Positions 6,598 to 9,343 of a DNA stretch of 9,343 bases are shown piece by piece. Position numbers and translations under genes: made by a program. Origin of the DNA: an uncultured Roseburia sp. (GTDB taxonomy: Bacteria; Bacillota; Clostridia; Lachnospirales; Lachnospiraceae); NCBI GenBank assembly GCA_945928585.1, contig CAMENQ010000075.1, positions 1 through 9,343 on the forward strand, read 5' to 3'. The notes below the pieces were generated by a model that was given only the letters and a program-made list of their open reading frames with translations, ran no database searches and was not told the DNA's origin. Positions within the stretch are counted from its first letter, which is position 1. Each line of letters starts with the position of its first letter.

Positions 6598-6626
6598 TTG
6601 AAATTTAAAATAAACTGTGATAGGAT
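6598..6626 (+). promoter_or_regulatory. Candidate SigA promoter of cvfB
   Basis: TTGAAA (6598-6603), 17 bases, then TAGGAT (6621-6626) lies between the arabinanase terminator and the cvfB ribosome site. The -10 differs from consensus at two positions, so moderate strength is expected. Confidence 0.5.
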
Positions 6627-6667
6627 TAACCATAATGTAAATTATAAACAGAGAGGACGGAAATACT

Positions 6668-7504
6668 ATGATAAAATTAGGCGAATATCAGGTACTTACC
6701 ATTGTGAAAAAAACAGAATTCGGAGTGTATCTGGCAGAAAAAGAAAACAGTGAAGATAAAGTACTCCTGCCTATAAAGCAGGTTAAAGAGGGTGCAAAGA
6801 TTGGCGATAAGCAGAAAGTATTTATATACAGAGACTCAGACGACAGACTTATAGCGACAATCAACACACCTAAGCTTACTGTAGGAGAGACGGCAGTACT
6901 TAAAGTAAATGATGTTACAAAAATAGGAGCATTTCTTGACTGGGGGCTTGAAAGGGATATTCTTCTTCCGTTTAAGGAAATGACCGAAAGAGTACATCAG
7001 GGCGGAGAGTATCTGGTGGCTCTTTATATAGACAAATCCCACAGACTTGCAGCTACCATGAAGGTATACAAATACCTGAAAATAGCAGGTGATTATGAAA
7101 AGGATGATGATGTGGAGGGCATTATCTATGAGATAAATGATAACATAGGAGCCTTTGTAGCCATAGATAATGAATATCACGGTCTTATCCCAAAGAAAGA
7201 GATACATGAAGAACTTCATGCAGGCGACAGGGTAAGAGGAAGAGTCACAGATGTAAGGGAAGATGGCAAGATAAATATGAGCATACATCAGAAGGCATAT
7301 TTACAGATGTCAGATGACGGAGAGAAAATACTTGCAGTTATTGAAGAGTACGACGGTATACTTCCTTATAATGACAAAGCTTCACCGGAAGTTATTTACA
7401 GGGATTTTCAAATGAGCAAGGCCGCATTTAAAAGGGCGGTCGGCGGTTTATATAAAGCAAAAAAGATAGAGATTACCGACAGTAACATAAAGCTTGTAAA
7501 ATAA
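6668..7504 (+). CDS. cvfB: CvfB/YitL-family S1-domain RNA-binding protein
   Basis: A 278-residue cytosolic protein of the CvfB family, RNA-binding post-transcriptional regulators known in Firmicutes (a virulence regulator in Staphylococcus aureus). Three S1-like domains run in order. The first is about 1-62 (GEYQVLTIVKKTEFGVYLAE). The second is about 70-130 (KVNDVTKIGAFLDWGLERD, then LLPFKEM). The third is about 145-212 (IIYEINDNIGAFVAIDN, then GLIPKKEI and DGKINMSIHQKA). A winged-helix segment closes the protein (about 220-278; ILPYNDKASPEVIYRDF, then MSKAAFKRAVGGLYK). This is the full CvfB architecture at the usual length. GAGAGG at 6651-6656 precedes the ATG at 6668. It appears to be monocistronic. 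The mRNA targets in this organism are unknown. Confidence 0.93.
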   Translation: MIKLGEYQVLTIVKKTEFGVYLAEKENSEDKVLLPIKQVKEGAKIGDKQKVFIYRDSDDRLIATINTPKLTVGETAVLKVNDVTKIGAFLDWGLERDILLPFKEMTERVHQGGEYLVALYIDKSHRLAATMKVYKYLKIAGDYEKDDDVEGIIYEINDNIGAFVAIDNEYHGLIPKKEIHEELHAGDRVRGRVTDVREDGKINMSIHQKAYLQMSDDGEKILAVIEEYDGILPYNDKASPEVIYRDFQMSKAAFKRAVGGLYKAKKIEITDSNIKLVK

Positions 7505-7529
7505 AACATATGTAAAATAAAACACATGT
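7498..7529 (+). repeat. Tandem 16-bp direct repeat over the cvfB stop codon
   Basis: Two adjacent copies of AAAATAAAACAYATGT lie at 7498-7513 and 7514-7529, differing at one base (ATATGT against ACATGT). The first copy contains the cvfB TAA (7502-7504). A second in-register TAA or similar follows in the duplicate. Probably a slippage duplication; no function is evident. Confidence 0.7.
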
Positions 7530-7644
7530 AAAAAATAAAAAATATTTAAGACATAATCATAGAAATAAAAAAGTTTTTAATTAATTTATATAGAGTAATT
7601 TATGTAAATTGATTTATTATAAAAAATATATGGAGGATACAGCA

Positions 7645-8019
7645 ATGAAGAAAATAATCAGTACAGACAAGGCACCTGCAGCAATAGGACCATATTCACA
7701 GGCAATAGAAGTAAACGGTATGGTATATACATCAGGAGTTATTCCTGTAGTTCCGTCTACAGGCGAGATACCTGAAGGAATTGAGGCACAGGCAAGACAG
7801 GCAATAGGCAATCTTGTAGCACTTTTATCAGAAGCAGGAGTACCTGCTGAAAATGTAGTAAAGACAGTAGTGTTTATAAAGAATATGGATGATTTCTCAA
7901 AAATAAATGCAATATATTCAGAGTTCTTTAAAACAGATTGTCCTGCACGTTCATGTGTAGAGGTTGCAAGACTTCCAAAGGATGTCCTTATCGAAATAGA
8001 GGCAATCGGAGTTAAGTAA
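7645..8019 (+). CDS. ridA: RidA family enamine/imine deaminase
   Basis: A 124-residue cytosolic enzyme, normally a homotrimer, that hydrolyses reactive 2-aminoacrylate and other enamines/imines released by PLP enzymes such as threonine dehydratase. The N-terminus has the hallmark TDKAPAAIGPYSQAI with Y17. The C-terminus has CPARSCVEVARLPKDVLIE with R102, the substrate-carboxylate-binding arginine (R105 in E. coli), and E117, the equivalent of E120. I place the start at 7645, eight bases after GGAGG (7632-7636). An upstream ATG at 7609 would add twelve residues that the family lacks and has no ribosome site. The 103 bases before the ribosome site are very AT-rich with no clear promoter. The stop overlaps the next start codon by one base. 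Confidence 0.96.
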   Translation: MKKIISTDKAPAAIGPYSQAIEVNGMVYTSGVIPVVPSTGEIPEGIEAQARQAIGNLVALLSEAGVPAENVVKTVVFIKNMDDFSKINAIYSEFFKTDCPARSCVEVARLPKDVLIEIEAIGVK

Positions 8020-8942
8020 TGAAGAATGTAACTAAAACAAATGTTTTATTTACATTTATGGTGGCTTTTTATCTGCTTTTGATATACGTAGTAAGGCTCA
8101 TCCCTGTCAGTGTTTTAAGCACAAACATCAGGCTTATACTTCCGGAGCTTATTATGCTTGTTCCGGCGTTCCTTTATATAACAGTATTAAAGCCTGATAA
8201 TTTGGGACAGATGAGTTTTTCTTCGCCATCACCGGTAAATGTAATTAAAATAATTTTATTTACATTATGTGTTATGCCGTTTATAACAATATTAAACAGT
8301 ATATCGACTATATTTGTGGAAAATCATGCAGCAAATACAATGTCATATCTGACACGAAATCCACTGTGGCTAAATATGGTGTTTATGGCACTGATACCTG
8401 CAGTATGTGAGGAGTATCTGTTCAGGGGACTTTTATTCCATAGCTACAAAAAAAGAAATCCCTTAAGGGCAATGATGATGAGTTCGCTCCTGTTTGGGCT
8501 TATTCATATGAATGTAAATCAGTTTATCTATGCTTTTGCTATGGGCTTCATTTTTTGTATGATTGTATATGCAACAGGTACAGTTTTGTCATCTATGGTT
8601 GCTCATTTTGTTTTTAATGGAATAAATGTTATGTTATCATACTATTCAGCCGATATAATGGAAAAGATGGAAAGTACGTCAGAGCAGGCGGCAGTTCTTA
8701 CGACTGCAGACTATGTGGCAGCATACATCATCGACATACTTATAGCGGCTTTTGGATTGTTTTTGGCATACAGGATTTTTAAAAGTATCTGCCGTGAAAA
8801 CAGAGGCATAGAAAACATAAAGCTTATTTTCAAAAAAGAAAACAGGCAGACATATGATGAAAGCCAGGGAAGATTTTTTGACCCGTATATTATGGTTGGT
8901 ATAGTCCTGTGCGTTATTTACATATGTCTCTACGGTTTGTAA
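8019..8942 (+). CDS. CPBP-family intramembrane metalloprotease (CAAX-prenyl protease/Abi type)
   Basis: A 307-residue polytopic membrane protein of the CPBP family (Rce1-like). The glutamate pair E131-E132 in CEEYLFRG with R136 forms the EExxxR motif. H163 in FGLIHMN forms the FxxxH motif, and H196/N200 in HFVFN form HxxxN. All expected catalytic residues are therefore present. Hydrophobic segments lie around 8-30, 38-57, 74-100, 116-140, 151-186, 190-210, 231-252 and 289-306, giving about eight spans. The C-terminal 254-285 stretch is a charged cytosolic or external loop. Its ATG shares a base with the ridA stop (TAATG), so translation is probably coupled and the two form one transcript. The substrate is unknown. 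In other Firmicutes relatives serve bacteriocin immunity or processing, but no bacteriocin gene is nearby. Confidence 0.9.
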   Translation: MKNVTKTNVLFTFMVAFYLLLIYVVRLIPVSVLSTNIRLILPELIMLVPAFLYITVLKPDNLGQMSFSSPSPVNVIKIILFTLCVMPFITILNSISTIFVENHAANTMSYLTRNPLWLNMVFMALIPAVCEEYLFRGLLFHSYKKRNPLRAMMMSSLLFGLIHMNVNQFIYAFAMGFIFCMIVYATGTVLSSMVAHFVFNGINVMLSYYSADIMEKMESTSEQAAVLTTADYVAAYIIDILIAAFGLFLAYRIFKSICRENRGIENIKLIFKKENRQTYDESQGRFFDPYIMVGIVLCVIYICLYGL

Positions 8943-9029
8943 AGAATTACAGTTACAGTATTCATTTTCCGGCAATATTAAATGTCAGAAATTGAAATAA
9001 AAGGAAGCAACAGAAAGGAAGGGATGATT

Positions 9030-9206
9030 ATGGATATAGCATCATTATCTGTGGGGATGCATACTGCTTCTCTGCAAAATCAGGTGGGTGTAGCTATGCT
9101 TAGCAAATCCCTTGACACCATGGAGGATACAGGTGAAAGCATGATAAAGATGATGGAATCATCAGTTATGCCATATCTTGGACAGAACATAGATGTATCT
9201 GTTTAA
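9030..9206 (+). CDS. YjfB-family putative motility protein
   Basis: A 58-residue protein matching the small YjfB family, annotated as putative motility proteins in motile Firmicutes. It begins MDIASLSVGMHTASLQNQVG and continues with an amphipathic helix, AMLSKSLDTMEDTGESM, then a short tail. The family is typically about 60 residues and starts MDI with an ASLQxQV motif, as here. I chose the ATG at 9030 because AAAGGAAGGG (9014-9023) lies six bases before it. The ATG at 9024 would sit directly against that site, and one at 8982 would add 16 residues foreign to the family. The molecular role is unknown. No good sigma-28 promoter is visible in the 87-base gap after the CPBP gene, so it may be read from upstream. 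Confidence 0.87.
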   Translation: MDIASLSVGMHTASLQNQVGVAMLSKSLDTMEDTGESMIKMMESSVMPYLGQNIDVSV

Positions 9207-9219
9207 AACTTCATGAAGA

Positions 9220-9277
9220 AACATTTGTCAGGGAACACTTTTGTACAATATTATAAGCGTTCCCTTGTACAAATGTT
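9220..9277 (+). other. Nested hairpin downstream of the YjfB-family gene
   Basis: AACATTTGT (9220-9228) pairs with ACAAATGTT (9269-9277), and inside it GGGAAC (9231-9236) pairs with GTTCCC (9259-9264). The palindrome TTGTACAA occurs at 9241-9248 in the loop and again at 9265-9272, 24 bases later. A separate palindrome CTTCATGAAG (9209-9218) precedes it. There is no T run directly after the stem; ACTTTT comes about ten bases later. It could be a weak terminator, an mRNA-stabilising structure, or an operator region for a gene beyond the window. The last 66 bases hold nothing else I can assign. Confidence 0.45.
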
Positions 9278-9343
9278 ACAAAACAGACTTTTAAATGTGC
9301 AAAAAACAGTGTCAATTTTATAAATTAACAGAAAATTTAATGA

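Noticed and set aside
8649..8656. Exact GCCGATAT inside the CPBP gene as a promoter for the YjfB-family gene
   Set aside because: The nearest TAAA is 22 bases upstream where 15 is required, and the site is about 375 bases before the gene.
8019..8942. CPBP protein as part of a bacteriocin immunity or phage-defence system
   Set aside because: No bacteriocin, ABC transporter or defence gene is adjacent; the partner is ridA, so the Abi label alone does not support defence.

Overview
The window is AT-rich, reads entirely left to right, and looks like a chromosomal segment of a motile, plant-polysaccharide-degrading Lachnospiraceae (the combination would suit a Lachnospira/Roseburia-type gut Clostridium). 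This placement is inference. It rests on the AT-rich codon use, strong AGGAGG-type ribosome sites, a secreted arabinanase and a KDG kinase (pectin and arabinan use), and two small motility-type genes, one behind a SigD/sigma-28-like promoter.

Layout. Positions 2-1153 hold the 3' part of coaBC (coenzyme A synthesis), cut by the window edge. Next come a sigma-28-like promoter and a 131-residue orphan protein, closed by a clear terminator (about 1800). kdgK (1864-2901) follows. The kdgK to arabinanase interval (2902-4029) is the accessory part of the window. It holds a 192-bp element bounded by 27-bp perfect inverted repeats, a tRNA-Gln(CUG) with its own consensus promoter and terminator, and an internally deleted group IIC intron placed directly behind that terminator. 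The intron keeps its 5' end, the C-terminal tail of its maturase, and domains V and VI with the branch-point A. A secreted 830-residue GH43 arabinanase with two tandem ricin-type (CBM13) domains follows on its own promoter and ends in a 15-bp-stem terminator. The right side holds cvfB (S1-domain RNA-binding regulator), ridA overlapping a CPBP membrane protease gene by one base, a 58-residue YjfB-family motility protein, and a nested hairpin.

How the genes relate. Most transcription units are short and independent, and housekeeping genes (coaBC, tRNA-Gln, cvfB, ridA) are mixed with niche genes. Arabinanase and KDG kinase both serve pectin-associated carbon: the first cuts arabinan side chains outside the cell, and the second phosphorylates 2-keto-3-deoxygluconate from uronic acid breakdown. 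They are not in one operon. The two small motility-type genes lie about 7.3 kb apart with no flagellar structural gene between them, so they look like scattered members of a flagellar regulon.

I found no CRISPR array, phage module, toxin-antitoxin pair or clearly new multi-gene system. The items most worth following are the inverted-repeat element with its nearly open internal frame, the deleted IIC intron, and the sigma-28-linked orphan protein.
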